64,000 bases of DNA from contig NC_089240.1 of assembly GCF_963924675.1 (NCBI RefSeq), forward strand, positions 118,363,680-118,427,679, written 5' to 3'. The notes beneath the pieces are model-generated. The model was not told the origin of the DNA. It made no database searches and saw only the letters and a list, made by a program, of their open reading frames with translations. A program made the position numbers and the translations under genes. The DNA comes from Phocoena phocoena (lineage: Eukaryota > Chordata > Mammalia > Artiodactyla > Phocoenidae). This document shows positions 11,979 through 26,283 of this stretch, piece by piece. The first letter of the stretch is position 1; every line of letters starts with the position of its first letter.

Positions 11979-12239
11979 AAGTCAAGTAGTTCCCCTGCCA
12001 TGTTGTTGCTTATTCTTTGATAATTCCTCATTCCTCATGCTGTCAATCAATAAACCCCCAGAATCCCAGTTCGTTGAGACTATGAAGTAAGTTCCAACCC
12101 ACTGAAACTACTCATTTTTAATTGAATTTCCCTGCTTCCTCTTTGTCATCTTCCTAAGAAGTCCTTTCTCTGTATTTTACTTTTTAATGAAAGAGATGCC
12201 ATAGTCATAAAGACTGAGTAGCCTTATTATGTCTTTTAA

Positions 12240-13264
12240 TGTTACATCAGGTCCTAATATGATAGTCTTTCAACATTGCCAATATTTTTCAACATGACCT
12301 TCCAATAGCTCTAAGATTAGGCCTTACAATTCTTCAGTGTCTCTAATATCAGGTCTTCTGAGCTACATAGCTTCTGATATCTCCAATTGCCAGATCTTCT
12401 AAATGTTACAATATCCATGTCTTCTACTCTCTGGCTTGCAACATGTCCAGTGCTAATGTTTTTAGACTCCTCAATATCAGAGTCATTAAAAGTCTGGGTC
12501 GTCTAATAACTCCAAGAATCAATCTTCAAGTTCCAGGTCTTGTCTTTCAGGGGCCAGAGTTCTAATTTCCAATTTTTCTATGTTCCCAATCCTCCAATAC
12601 CTCCTAGCTACAGGTCTTCTAGAGTCCATTTATTTCATTGTGTCCAAGTCTAGCTCTTCTAATATCTTCCAGCACATAAATAATTCAGTTCCTACAATTT
12701 ATAGTATCTTCTAAATCCTGATTTTACAAAGTCTTGTCATCACAAGTTCCTCTAATGCCCAAGTCTTTCAATATCTCCAAGAGCCTGGTCTTCTAACATT
12801 CAGGTGTTCCAACATCCCCAGTGTCTGAATAACTAGGTCTCTCTTAATATCCCGATCTTTTAGTGTCCAGGTGTCCTAATGTTCAGGGCTGCCAACACTC
12901 TTGACTTCCAGCATCCTGAAAAGTACATCTTCCAAATTCTATGTCTTTTAACATGAATATGTCAATACCCAGGTTTTCTAGTGTCTCCCAATATCCAGGG
13001 ATTCTGATTTAAGATTTCTAAATGTCTAGGTCTTCTACTGTCCATACCTTCCAATGTTTAGGGCTTCCAAGGTACAGGACTTGCAATGTCTCTAGTGTTC
13101 AGGGCTTCCAGTATCCATGGCTTCCATATCCATTAATTCCAACACTCAGGGTCTCCAATGTCCAGAATAACAAATGTCCTCAAAATCTAAGGCTTCCAAT
13201 GTCTCCAACATCCTGTGCTTCCAATGTCTCCAATGTCCAGGGTTTCCAATGGCGCCAGTGTCAA
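12240..13264. repeat. Degenerate 5' arm of the 18-bp minisatellite
   Basis: Words such as 'aggtcttcta', 'tccaatgtctcca', 'caggtcttctaacattc' and 'gggcttcca' recur at roughly 16-22-base spacing but with indels. They suggest an older unit like GTCTTCCAATGTCTCCAG. Similarity rises steadily toward 13265. The left limit is soft. Confidence 0.75.
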
Positions 13265-14610
<1,346 letters not shown>

Positions 14611-14800
14611 ACGTCTCCAGTGTACCGGTCTTCTAACATTCAGGTCTTCCAGTGTCTACGATATCCAGGTATTTTAACATGTTCCATAGTTCAGGCCTTC
14701 CGACCTTTCCCCAGGTCCAGACGTTTTCAAAATTAGTCTTCCCAAGTTCGAGCCTTTCCATGTTCAGATTTTTCCATATACAAGCCTTCCAACTCAAATA
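14611..14800. repeat. Degenerate 3' arm of the minisatellite
   Basis: 'aggtcttccagtgtcta', 'caggccttccgacc' and 'aagccttccaactc' are decayed units with irregular spacing. This arm is about five times shorter than the 5' arm. Confidence 0.7.
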
Positions 14801-15185
14801 TTTCTGCTTCTAGTTGAATTAGCTTCAAAAAATTGAATAGGGCATTCCTTCTTATAGACCAGATCTTATGGATCAACTGTACTGCAGCTCAATAGTGTTT
14901 TTGCTACTAGGAAATGTGCATTCATTCTTTACAACTTTTAAAGATAGTGTTCGTAAAACAGCTTCTATAGAATAAACACATAGATGGGATTGCTGTGACA
15001 AATTTTGCTAATTTACTAATGCTCATATATTTTATACAGTCAACTCTGTTTAGGTACAAGTAAAATTCTTATTTTGATGAGAAAAATTCCTGTTTAGAGA
15101 CTTTATTATTTTAGATAAAGCTGACATACAGTGTATTTATCCATTTTTTATAACATCAATTTTTGTTGTTTGGTCTTATGTGACA

Positions 15186-15443
15186 TAAATAATAATAATA
15201 ATAACATTAACATAGCATTTACTATGTCCAGGCACTGTTCTAAGGTCCTTACATGCATCAACTCATTTAATCTTCATAAGAACTCATTGAGGTAGATACT
15301 ATCATCCCTGTTTTACAGATGAGGAATCTAGCACACAGAAGTGAAGTAACTTGTCCAACGGACACAACTAATAAAGTACAGCACTGGGATTTGAACACAG
15401 CTAGCCTGTTTCCAGAGTCTATGACCCTATCCATTATGCCATA
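15186..15443 (-). mobile_element. MIR SINE (minus), near full length
   Basis: An AAT run (15186-15206) is followed by 'ctatgtccaggcactgttct', 'tgttttacagatgaggaa', 'gggatttgaacacagctag' and 'cagagtctatgaccctatcc'. This is the reverse complement order of MIR. Confidence 0.85.
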
Positions 15444-16195
15444 ATATCTGCTATTGAAAATCAAGATGAGAATTAGAGGATCCGAAGCTTGATTGCTCCC
15501 ATTTTATGTGTAAATTATTATAAGATCTTATATATAAATGGTCTCACTTTATCCTGTCACTTATCAGAACCTATTTGTGTTCCTCAAATCTCATTCCTCA
15601 ACTAGCTACTATCATTTCCTTGCTCATGTATATGGAACTAGGCATAAACATTTCCTGATATCATTTTCAGTTTGGGCAGAAATAACACAAGTGAGAACTG
15701 AATTCAAGTACCCTTTGCTTTAGAATCATATTCATAACTCCATGATTTGAGCACTGATGCCTGGAATTTAACTCTCCCATCTACTTTAATCCATTCTCCA
15801 GTTTGCACCTTACTATCTAGACCATTTACCATTAGTTTGTTTCTGACCTCCAGGATCCACCTGCTTCTTCAAATATCACTGACATCCTGGATTCCTGACC
15901 ACTGCCTTGTGTTTGATTAATGGTAACTACAACTCCTTAACTCCCAGCTTGGTGACCTAGAGAACTAACTACTTGGTTCTCCAAGTCTCAGCTCCTACCA
16001 GGTGCTTCCAGCAACGTTGCTACCTGTGCCTCTGGCTGGCATGGCAAGCATTAATGCTACATAATGAAATTATGGTTAGGCAAGGAACCTCTAAAGATCT
16101 AGAATCATCTATACAAATTAATAATAATAATAATTGAAATACCTTCCAAATAAATGTCTAATGATTTAGTTTACAAAGTGCTGTCACTTCATTCC
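15444..16195. other. No recognisable feature
   Basis: Unassigned. An AAT run lies at 16119-16134. Short frames only. Confidence 0.4.
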
Positions 16196-16430
16196 TCCAT
16201 CTCCATCCATCCATTTATTCTTTCATTCAACAAATATTTATTGAGCGTCAACTGTGTGCCAGGCATATTTTAATGGAGCTTAAAATCATTTGGGAGAAAC
16301 AGACAATGTACAAATAATTGAACAATTATTTATCAGTTGTTGTAAAGCCATGAAGGAAAATTAAGTATAGGATGCTGTAAGAGTCCAGAAAGTTAAGAAA
16401 AGCATTCCTGAGGAAGTAACATATATGGTT
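16196..16430 (-). mobile_element. L2 LINE 3' end (minus)
   Basis: 'ttcattcaacaaatatttat' followed by 'tgagcgtcaactgtgtgcca' is the reversed L2 3' terminus. Weaker similarity extends to about 16430. Confidence 0.7.
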
Positions 16431-16439
16431 GCTGGAGGA

Positions 16440-16595
16440 TCTATTTTCTTATTTGATTATCAAAATAACCTTGTGACTAAGCTAAGACAGATGTTTTTAT
16501 ATCACTTTTACCTAACTAGAGGTTAAACAGCAAGTACTAAAGACGGGCATGGGATCCACATATTTTGACTTTTTTTTTCTACTTCTCCATGCTGC
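16440..16595 (-). mobile_element. Possible MIR fragment (minus)
   Basis: 'caaaataaccttgtgactaa', 'aactagaggttaaacagcaa' and 'gggcatgggatccaca' follow the reversed MIR order with strong decay. Confidence 0.4.
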
Positions 16596-16639
16596 CTTAA
16601 AATATATAGTAAATACAGTTTTGGCAATATATATCAAGG

Positions 16640-17080
16640 TATATGAAAATGTTGGTACTCTTTGACTTAGTATTTTCACTTCAATAAATTTACTCAAGGA
16701 AATGATCTAAAATATGGATAATTCATGCACAAAGATATTCCTCCCATAGTTACTTGGTATAGTGAAAAACAGAAAAACCTAAGGGTCTAACTTTAAGGGC
16801 ATGATTAAGTAAATGTGCTATTTCCATGTGATAGACTATTCTTCCATTAAAATATTTATGGTATGTTCATATTATATAATGTTAAGTGAGAAATCAGCAT
16901 ATAAGATTATATGGAGTATGGCTGCAATTATTTTAAATATATATAATCAGAGAAAAATGACTAGAAATACACACATTGGAGATTGTGAACTAATTATCTC
17001 TAGGTGGGTAGGATTATGTGTGATTTTTGTTTACTTCTCTATGTTCTTATTTTCTGCAAAAGTTCTTACAGTGTGAAAGT
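16640..17080 (+). mobile_element. Old L1 (L1ME-like) 3'-UTR
   Basis: 'ttccattaaaatatttatgg', 'aatgttaagtgagaaatcag' and 'attatctctaggtgggtagg' occur in the order typical of old L1 3' ends. No coding capacity. Confidence 0.6.
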
Positions 17081-17599
17081 ATTTTATATTCAGGAAAATA
17101 TTTAAATGATTGTGCATAAAATTCATTATTTATTCATTTTTTATTATACATGTAATCAAGTTTTACTGTTGAAAACACTTTGAAATGTAAGTGAGCAAAG
17201 TGAAAAAATTTAAAAAATAAACTCAACACTCAGACAAACACTGTAAAATTTTTGGTGTATGCTCTTCCACACTCTATGTATGTTAATTTTTTTTACAAAA
17301 TGGAATCATACTGCCTTTTATCCTATTTTTTCCACTTAATAAATTGTAAACATTTCATGTCAGTAAACGTGCATCTGTATTATAATTTTAATACATAGCT
17401 TATTTACTTCGTTTCCTACTGGTGGGCATTAAATTCTTTCCAATTTGTTTTGTATTCTAAAAACTGCTGTGATGAGCACATACATTGTGTAAGTTGTGCA
17501 GAACACAAACTGTGTTGTCCCACGTGGTAGCCCTGTACATAACTGTGTGCATAAATGTTCAGATATTACTTAGGATAAATTCTGAAAAGGAGAGTTGCT

Positions 17600-18600
17600 G
17601 AGTCAAAGGGCATATGCATCCATATTGCTTATCATGGCAAAAAAATTAAAAGCAATCTGGATGTCCGACAGTTGGGGGTGGTTAGCTAAAATTATGTTGC
17701 AACAATATGATGACATATTATGCAGTCATTTAATATTCAGAAGAATATTTACTGAAATGGGAATATGTTCACAAGATCTCAGTAGTGAGAGAAACAGGTC
17801 ACATGAAAGTATGTATAATATTCCAATTTTGTAGTAAGAAAACTATATAAATGTCTTCAGAAAAATGACCAGTAGAATATACACTAAAGTATTAGTAGTG
17901 AAAGTCCAAAAAGGATTGTGGTATATTTACACAATGGAATATTATACAGCAGAGAAATGAAGGCACTACAGGTAAATAATAATAATAATATGGGTAGATT
18001 TTACTTCTATCATGTTAAATTAAGGTATCAAGTCCCAGAAGACTACATATAATAGAATATCCCTTTTTTACTATTCAAAAACAAGTAAAACTGAAGGCTA
18101 TATTATTTAGGTGTACATATATATTTGGGATTAAAAATATTTTATTAGAAATCAAAGGAATAGCAAGGAAAACTTCAGGATAATGGCCACTGGGGCTGAG
18201 GAAAGGGGGTTGGAATAGGAGGGGATCAGAGAAGTAGGTGGAAGTTATTGTCAGTATTCTAGTGCTCAGATTTGATGGGTGGATGGGTAGGTGGGTATTC
18301 ATTCTATAACTAAAAACATATCATTGACTATTTAGTGATTGTATGAGTATTATGAAAATTAAATAAAAGAACAAGTTCTTGGATCAAAAAGAGGGCACGG
18401 GTCAGTGAAACAGTGTGCATGTTCTATGACAGTGTGGATGCATGACTCATAATTCAGTTCTGTGCACTTGAATTTCACATTTTCTTAAGCAATTATCTCT
18501 GGGTGGTGGAAATACATGGGCTTTTTATTCTCTGTGTCTCTTTATTCTCTGAATTTTCTATAGGGAAAATACAATATTATCTTAGTTGAAAGACAAGCCC
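17600..18600 (+). mobile_element. Old L1 3'-end fragments, two overlapping copies
   Basis: 'caatctggatgtccgac', 'tatgcagtcatttaatattc' and 'tagtgagagaaacagg' form one copy (17600-17830). 'acacaatggaatattataca' and 'attatctctgggtggtgg' (17920-18560) form a second. An AAT run lies at 17978-17993. Confidence 0.55.
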
Positions 18601-18719
18601 CAAATTATGTAGAGTAAGATCTCAAGTATGTTAAAAATGCATAACAGGGACTGAAAAGACAAGTGGTGACACTAATGCCTCTGCGTGGTGAGAATTCATA
18701 TCGCTTTCTTCTGTTTCCT

Positions 18720-19530
18720 TACAGTTTTTTAAAAAATCCAAATGTTATACAATGAACTTATGTTACTTTTTCTGTTAGAAAAGTAATACATGCTTATTAT
18801 AAAAGTAAAAAGTACAGTGGTTTATAAGGTAGCAAGTGAAAATATCCCTCTCCTAGTCCCACAGCCCAGAGACAGGCATGATTATTTGTTTTGTATCTTC
18901 CAAGTACTTTTTCTGTTTATGTGTTCTTGTGTGTCTTACAAAACGAAATTATCCTATGCATGTTATTCTATCTACAACTTGATCAACCCATACCTCTCAT
19001 CCCCAGATCAATAGAAAGTCATTGTAACAGCTAGTAGAATTCTACAGTAGGGTGTACTATATAATTTATTCAACTCTTTCCACATGATACATCTTTAGGT
19101 TGTTAACAGTTTTTTTTCTATTACAGATAATGCTATAAAAAATGGTCTTTTGAATCTATCTTTTGCACATTTAGAAGTATTTTCATAGGCCAGTACCTTA
19201 GAAATGTAATTGATAGATCAAAGAGTTTGAGCTAAATTGCCTCCCAGCATGCTGGGCACTATTATTCTTTTTAATTTTTGTCAGCACTTTGGATGAAAAA
19301 TCGAATCTCATTCCTTTATTTTTCCCTAATTGCCAGTGAAGTTAAGCACCTTTTAATATATTTATTAGCTATTTGTATTTCTTCTGTGGGAGATTGCTTG
19401 TTCATATCCTTTGCCTATTTTTTCTGTTGAATCATTTGTCTTTTTTCCTTCTTGATTTGTAGGAGGCCTCTGGATATTAGAGCTGGTATCCTTTTGTCTG
19501 CTATATGTTGCCAATGTCTGTCATTCGTCT
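18720..19530 (-). mobile_element. Old L1 3'-end remnants
   Basis: 'aaaagtaatacatgcttatt' near 18780 and 'ttagctatttgtatttcttc' near 19367, then 'catatcctttgcctattttt', resemble old L1. The second group is the reverse of ORF2 3'-end text. The segment is interrupted by the SINE at 19531. Confidence 0.55.
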
Positions 19531-19741
19531 TTTTTTTTTTTTTTTTTTTTTTTTTTGCGGTACGCAGGCCTCTCACTGTTGTGGCCTCTCCCGATGCGGA
19601 GCACAGGCTCCGGACGCGCAGGCTCAGCAGCCATGGCTCACGGGCCTAGCCACTCCACGGCATGTGGGATCTTCCCGGACCGGGGCACGAACTCGTGTCC
19701 GCTCCATCGGCAGGCGGAATCTCAACCACTGCGCGAAGCCC
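19531..19741 (-). mobile_element. CHR-type SINE, main subtype (minus)
   Basis: T tract 19531-19556, then 'gcggtacgcaggcctctcac' through 'ccactgcgcgaagccc'. The usual 'ccaccaggg' near the head is deleted. TSDs 'ctgtcattcgtctttt' (19518) and 'ctgtcatttgtctttt' (19742) flank it and differ at one base. Inserted into an old L1. Confidence 0.95.
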
Positions 19742-20533
19742 CTGTCATTTGTCTTTTTAAAAGTTTGTTTATGATGGTTTTTGGCATAGATTTTAATTAT
19801 GTAAAAAGGCAAACATTGTAATCTTTTGTTTACAGTTTCTTGGTTTTGTCTTATATTTAGGTAGGCTTCTGTACCCAAAATTATTTTCCTCTACTAGTTT
19901 ATATATTTGTATAGCTTAGTGCTTTAATCCATATATGTTGTGTATGGTGGAAAGTAGGAACCTATGTTTATTTTTTCAGAAGAGATAGCTAGTCTTCCCA
20001 ACTTATTTATTGTATTGAATTATATCTGCACTGATTTGGAATTCTCTCTATGGGTATGCTGCTTATGTTTCTTTTCTATTCAATTTTTGTCTGTTACTGA
20101 GCTAGTACCTCACTGCTTTAATTATTGTAGCATTGTAATATATTTTTGAAATCTGTCCACCCTTCATTATTCTTTTTTTTCCCTAGAATTTACTTGGTTG
20201 TTTTTGTACATTTTCTTTTTCCAGACGAATTTTAGAATCAACTCATCAACTTCTGTAAAACAAAAAAATCCCTGGAAGTGCCTTGGACCTTTTGAGTAAT
20301 GTGTCAAAATTGGCATCTTTACAATATAGAGTTTTGTAAACTCAGTTCTGTGGGGGGTTTTCCAGTTAGTTATCTTGAATTCTTAGATATGCAATCATGT
20401 CAGCAGTAAATAATGAAACATTTGTCTTTTCCCTGCTAATGTTTACATCTAATTTTATTCATTTTTAGCACATTGGTAAAGATCTTATGACTTCCAAGAC
20501 AGTGCAGATTTATATGGCTTAATAAAGAGTAGG
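19742..20533 (-). mobile_element. Old L1 ORF2 remnant (minus)
   Basis: Continues the L1 interrupted by the SINE. 'tttttccagacgaattttag' near 20217 and adjacent text match reversed L1 ORF2. Many indels. Confidence 0.55.
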
Positions 20534-20830
20534 GGGGCTTCCCTGGTTGCGCAGTGGTTGATAATCTGCCTGCTAATGCAGGGGACACGGGTTTGAGCCC
20601 TGGTCTGGGAAGATCCCACATGCCGTGGAGCAGCTAGGCCTGTGAGCCACAACTACTGAGCCTGCGCGTCTGGAGCCTGTGCTCCGCGACAAAAGCGGCC
20701 GCGATAGTGAGAGGCCCGCGCACCGCGATGAGGAGTGGCCCCCGCTTGCCACAACTAGAGAAAGCCCTCGCACAGAAACGAAGACCCAACACAGCAAAAA
20801 TAAATAAATAAATTAATTAATTAAAAAAAA
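20534..20830 (+). mobile_element. CHR-type SINE, long ~290-bp subtype (plus)
   Basis: The head 'gggcttccctggttgcgcag' is followed by the normal body, then an extra segment not in the short subtype ('caactagagaaagccctcgc', 'gacccaacacagc') and an AAAT/AATT tail. TSD 'aagagtagg' lies before the head and at about 20830. It is related to the copies at 45492 and 46619. Confidence 0.93.
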
Positions 20831-20838
20831 AGAGTAGG

Positions 20839-21990
20839 CATCCTTCTCTTGTTTTTGACCTTAATAGAAGTAACTCATTGTTTCACTCTAAAATATGATG
20901 ATTACCATTGTTTCTGATAGATACACTTTTTCAAGTTATGGAAATGCCCTTCTGGTCCTTATTCCTGATTGACTTATAGTTTTGTCAGGAACAGATATAG
21001 AATGTTATCAAAGACCTTTCCTGGTATCTGCCAAGGTGATAATATTGTTATTCTTTTTAACCTGTTAATGTATTAATTACACTAATAGATTTCCTAATGT
21101 TGATCTATTCTTGCATTCTTGGAATAAAACTGACTTGGTAGTGATGTTTTGACTATGTTGATATTTCATTTAGAATATAAATCTCTGTATTAATAAGTCC
21201 CTAGAGCAGTGCCTCCTTACCTTTTTCAAATCATGGCAATTAAAGCAAATGTGTATTTTCTTTTTGTTTGGTAATATTATATCATATTTCTACATATTAA
21301 ATCAAACTTGTTAATTGTTATTTAGATTTTCCCTTTTTAACTGCTTGATCTAATTTTTCAGATAAAAGTATGTAAAATCTCCCACTGTTGTTTTATCACA
21401 GCCTCCTATTTTTAACGTTTTCTGCTTTACATATTTGAACTTCTTTTTCATTGTGTTAAATTTCATGATTTTCTTATTGCATTGTGTTAATTCACAACAT
21501 AAAGAAACCTTCTTTAACCCATTTAATGCTTTTTGCTTTACATTTCTTCCCCCTGCCACTTGATTTTTGTTAGCATTTGTCTGGTGTATCTTTATCCACT
21601 CCCATATTTTCAACATTTTTGTGTTTTGTTTTAGGTGTATCTTTTCAAAACAGCATGTGATGCGATTTTTTAAACTTCATCTGAGAATGTCTGCCTCTTA
21701 ATTCATAATTAAACCCTTTACATAGATTACAACTGTAAAATATTTATTATTAATCTGTCAATTAAATTTTTTTGGTTTTCTTCTTCTTCCTAGATTTGTC
21801 AAAGTGTGTTTCCTCCTTTTTCCTATATAGTGGTTTAAGAGTTTGAAATACAGCTTCTAAGAGTGGTTGCACTGATATATACATATTTTAGTTCATGTAT
21901 TTTTATATTGTTAAAAATTTATATGTTAAAAATATGTTTAAGGTGAGCATATAATACTTTTGTAATAAAAAAGCATCTGCTTTTAAATGT
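20839..21990 (-). mobile_element. Old L1 ORF2 remnant (minus), continued
   Basis: 'aatagaagtaactcattgtt', 'cctggtatctgccaaggtg' and 'gatctattcttgcattcttg' match the reversed L1 reverse-transcriptase region. Then 'aaatctcccactgttgtttt' near 21376 matches the reversed endonuclease region. Together with 18720-20533 this is one decayed minus-strand L1. Confidence 0.6.
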
Positions 21991-22009
21991 GTCCAGTATT
22001 TGTTCATTC

Positions 22010-22330
22010 CTTACCAGTCTCATTCTCCTTGCTCAGGCTTTCATCATCTAGATTTTATATCCTTCCACAAACCTCTCAGTCTCTCACTACACCTGTCCAT
22101 CTTGTATACTGCTACCAGATCATCTCCTTAAAATATGTTTCTCCATACAACTCAATTCCTAACTAAATCTAAACTCCTACACCTGACATCCAAGTTCTCC
22201 ATGACCTTATCCCTATAACCATAACCGTTCCTGTTCTCTACTTGACCATGGACCATCTATTCCAGGCAGGCTGGTTTCCTCACTCCCTTATAAATCAGCA
22301 TTTGTTCCTCTACTTTCATTTATTTTGTTT
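22010..22330 (+). mobile_element. L2 LINE fragment (plus)
   Basis: 'agatcatctccttaaaatat', 'aaatctaaactcctacacct' and 'aagttctccatgacctt' follow the L2 order. Diverged. Confidence 0.5.
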
Positions 22331-24114
22331 CCTACTTTTTTCCTATGTTTACCTGGAGTCCTACCCAACCACAAAGAGTGTAGATACCTGTCTTAGAAGA
22401 TAAGTTATTCTTCTCTCATGATAGTTTTCCATTAGGGAAGACCTATGTCTTCAGGGATGCAACATTCTGGTCACAAAACTATGGGAACAGACTTCATTTT
22501 TGACCAGGAAACCTTAAAGCATTTGATGTCTATTGAAGAGGGACAATTTTGACTGTGTCCTAAAATGCTTTAACATTGAGATTGATATTAACCCCTCACC
22601 CAAACCAAAGGTTTCTTTACAGTTCTTCCTTAATAACAGTGCAGGACAACATCACCTCAATGTAAACCTTTCCCGAGTTTCTGTAGTTTCTGGATCCTCT
22701 CTAACAGAGGATAGTCAGTCTCTCATTTCCTTGAGAGTTATTTGGGGGCATGTCAGCATTTAGTCCATGACCTTAAGCTCCTCTGGAAGTTTCTGTCAAC
22801 TGCTCCAGGCCTGATTCCTCAACAGAGCTTTTGCTTCCATTTCAGTCAGTGTGACCCTTCCTTCCCCAGAATGGAGCTGGGAATGGGGCCCCAAATCTCT
22901 AGGCACTGAGGAAACATTTTCTTATCAGTGCCAAGAAATAATCATTCATCTACAGTGCTCCCACCCCCAAAAGACAAGGTCTTTAGCATACTTTGTACTT
23001 TTATTTCCCTTACCACCTCCTCCAGATCACTCTGCCCCCAAAGTTCCTAGAAAGGAGTATAGCTGTAAGTAATGCTATCCTCATGATGTGGTGTTCTCTG
23101 GATCAACAAAGCTGAATTCTTGATGAGCCACTGCCCCTTTTCTAGACTTCAAAATATTTTTGGTTGTTTACACTATGCTCTTTCTACTTTATGACTTTAA
23201 CTTAATAGTTGACTTAATTTCATAACCACATTACCAGTAATTATTGAGACAATATGTTTTCCTGGTTACCATTGTTAGCACCAAGTCGTCTCCCTTCTTG
23301 CATGCATTTCTCATTTTTCGTGAATAAAACACATTTTCCCTCCCTGGAGTGTGGTATAAAGTCTCAGCTTTTTCATATCGCAACCAAGCTTCTCTTGGGT
23401 ACCTAGATCACCAGGAACATATAGGTGCAAAAGTCCACACAGGTCCTGACATGTATAAACTCACTACAGCAACCACCTTTTTATACGTGGGTCTTATGTC
23501 ATTCCTGAAGAACACAGCAAAATTGGTGCCTCCATTTTGAACCAAGTTCAGCATCAGAAAGTTTCCATCCTAATCAGCATTGTGAAAAATGAGGACGAGC
23601 TCAGGTGTTCATGCTGTGTCTGCCCCCAAGTCCCCAGCAGGTGAGAAAGCCCACAGATTCAATTTAATATCCAGACTCAGATGGTCCTAATACAGAGTTT
23701 GTCTGAGGATTGTGATCATATATGCATTTTGTATTGCCTGCTTACTTTATGTCGCCCCTGTTGAGTATTGTCATGGACATTTGGCCGTTCACAGACTCCA
23801 TTGGTTCCAGGAGACCAAAATCACTTTTTTAATGTTCAAATTTTCATAGACCAGTGGTGATGACTTTAAGCTGACTCTTATTCCACAACTCAGACACCTT
23901 TGAAAGTGTCCTTGCTTCCTCCAGGAACAGGATGTTTCAGGCTGATTTTAAAGTATGCCACTATCTAAGGACCCCAGTTCCTTTTTATTGAAAAACAGAG
24001 AGACCAAACTCAGGATGCTAAGAGTGGAAATAGTTTCACATGACTGCTTGGGGTAGAACACAGTAGCGTGGTGGCTATTATTCACTTTCATGATGAATCA
24101 AAAATATTACTTTT
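22331..24114. other. No recognisable feature
   Basis: Unassigned sequence with intermediate GC. Frames at 22851-23072 and 23349-23540 are short, lack domains, and have no splice context I can defend. Confidence 0.4.
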
Positions 24115-24320
24115 GGGCTTCCCTGGTGGCGCAGTGGTTGAGAGTCCACCTGCCAATGCAGGGGACATGGGTTCGTGCCCCGGTCCAGGAAGATCCCACA
24201 TGCCGCAGAGTGGCTGGGCCCGTGAGCCATGGCCGCTGAGCCTGCGCGTCCGGAGCCTGTGCCCCACAACGGGAGAGGCCACAGCAGTGAGAGGCCTGCG
24301 TACCACAAAGGAAAAAAAAT
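24115..24320 (+). mobile_element. CHR-type SINE, main subtype (plus)
   Basis: The head 'gggcttccctggtggcgcag' holds the tRNA A-box-like 'tggcgcagtgg'. The B-box-like 'gggttcgtgcccc' follows. Short A tail at 24312-24319. TSD-like 'aaatattactttt' and 'aaaaattactttt' flank it. Confidence 0.95.
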
Positions 24321-24548
24321 TACTTTTTTTCCAAAATACACCCAAGTTCATGTTATTGCTTTTAAGCCACTGTTTCTTTTTATCTGGTTTAATGAGGGCT
24401 TATTCATCCAATTTTTCAGTTGTGTTTTTAAGCTACTAATTTTTTTTTCCTTTTCTACTGGCTTTATTATACCATGATAGGTGTTATAAAACTATGAGTT
24501 CAAATGACAGCACTGCAAGTCTTATATTTCTTTGAAAAGGCCACAATT

Positions 24549-25062
24549 CACATGTATACAATGGAATATTACTCAGCCATGAAAAGAAACGAAATTGAAT
24601 TATTTGTAGTGAGGTGGATGGACCTAGAGACTGTCATACAGAGTGAAGTCAGAAAGAGAAAAACAAATACTGTATGCTAACACATATATATGGGATCTAA
24701 AAAAAAAAAAAGGTTCTGAAGAACCTAGGGGCAGGACAGGAATAAAGACGCAGATGTAGAGAATGGACTTGAGTACATGGGGAGGGGGAAGGGTAAGCTG
24801 GGACGAAGTGAGAGAGTGGTATGGACATATATGTCAAATGTCAAATGGATAGGTAGTGGGAAGTAGCCACATAGCACAGGGAGATCAGCTCCGTGCTTTG
24901 TGACCATCTACAGGGGTGGGATAGGGAGGGTGAGAGGGAGATGCAAGAGGGAAGAGGTACGTGGATATATGTATACGTATAGCTGATTTACTTTTTTATA
25001 CAGCAGAAAGTAACACACCACTGTAAAGCAATTATACTCCAATAAAGATGTTAAAAAAAAAG
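24549..25062 (+). mobile_element. 5'-truncated L1 with TSD
   Basis: Starts in the last part of ORF2 ('acaatggaatattactcagc'), runs through the 3' UTR ('aggggcaggacaggaataaa') and ends 'ccaataaagatgtt' plus A tail. Perfect 14-base TSD 'aaaaggccacaatt' at 24535-24548 and 25063-25076. The 3' UTR is of the same subfamily as the large L1 at 49486. Confidence 0.95.
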
Positions 25063-25076
25063 AAAAGGCCACAATT

Positions 25077-25779
25077 TGTGTAGCTCCAGACAATCTCCAT
25101 CAATAGTCTTCAAACCCCAGTGATCTGAAAAGAAAAATCTCCACCCCCACCAAAGGAATCCAGAAGTGTGGGACATGACTGGCTCAAATAGATTATCAAG
25201 CAGTTGTCTAAAAGTTATCATTAATGCTTTATTTTTACGGGAACTAGTGTTTTTCTGTTGTTGCAGGCAGCTTTAATATTGAGCTCCAGTTTCTTAAAGG
25301 CTTTTAGATAAATACAGATATTTATTATCTCAGTACTGTACCAGTGCATCTTTGCAAATAGCAAGTAAGAATATCAGAAAATGTAGCCAATATAAAAAAT
25401 CATCAAACTTAAATTTTATACAGAAAGTTCAAGTGGGCTTATTTCTGTACGCCTGTATAATTCACAATTCTGTTTGTTTACTATAAGCACCAAAACATAA
25501 AATGCCAGAAAATTAAGATAGCAAACTTCAATTGCAATTTTATGTCCAAGTCACATTTACTTACCCTCCTTTTTCTCACCCTCCGCTGATTCCCACTAAT
25601 CCAAGTAGTGACATTCTTTACATGGTTTCTTATTAAAACAAGGACAAAATAGCTATTTAAAGTTTTAGTGCAAAGATCAACATGGATTAAGATGTCTCAT
25701 TTCAGTAAGCCCAATTTTGAGTTCAGTGGTAACTTGATCACTACAGAAAAGATATACAAAGTCACTCTTTTCTGGGTTA
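25077..25779. other. No recognisable feature
   Basis: Unassigned AT-rich sequence. The short frames near 25668-25886 have no recognisable product. Confidence 0.4.
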
Positions 25780-26283
25780 CTTTGCTGATAGGGCCTGTAT
25801 TGCTTACTTATTGTGGTATAAAAAACCACTTCAAAATACAGTGGCTTAAGTTGATAATCTTCTATTATCATGAGCCTATGAGTTAGCTGGGCATGCCTTC
25901 TTATCTATGCTAGACTCACTTATGTGTCTGCAGTCAGTTATGGGTAAGTTAGGAAGCAGCTCTGCTGATCTTGGCTGGGTTCTCTCTCATATTTGGGAAT
26001 TTCTTAGAATAATCAGTTTCCCATTTACATGGCCTTTTCTTCTCCATCAGACTAGCCCAAGTATGTTCTCACAGCATGACAAATTTCCAAGAAGGAGAAT
26101 AGAAGTGTGCAAGTCCTCTTGAGGCCTATAGATGGAACTGGCACATTATCACTTCTTCCACATTCAGCTGGCCAAAGGAAGTTGCAATGGATCCCAGATT
26201 CAAGGTGTGGGGAAATAAACTCCACCTTTTAATGGGAAGAACTGCAAAGTCACATTGCAGCAGGTATGGATATAGGGAGTGTG
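25780..26283 (+). repeat. Unassigned old interspersed repeat, copy 1
   Basis: 'gtggtataaaaaaccacttc', 'tgatcttggctgggttctct' and 'actgcaaagtcacattgcag' also occur, in the same order, in the sequences at 31983 and 32665. This is an old mammalian dispersed family whose name I could not assign. Confidence 0.6.

Noticed and set aside
24078..24341. Recurrent Cys/Arg/Gly-rich ORFs such as 'RRPLTAVASPV' at many loci
   Set aside because: They are translations of the CHR SINE in various frames, repeated wherever the SINE occurs.
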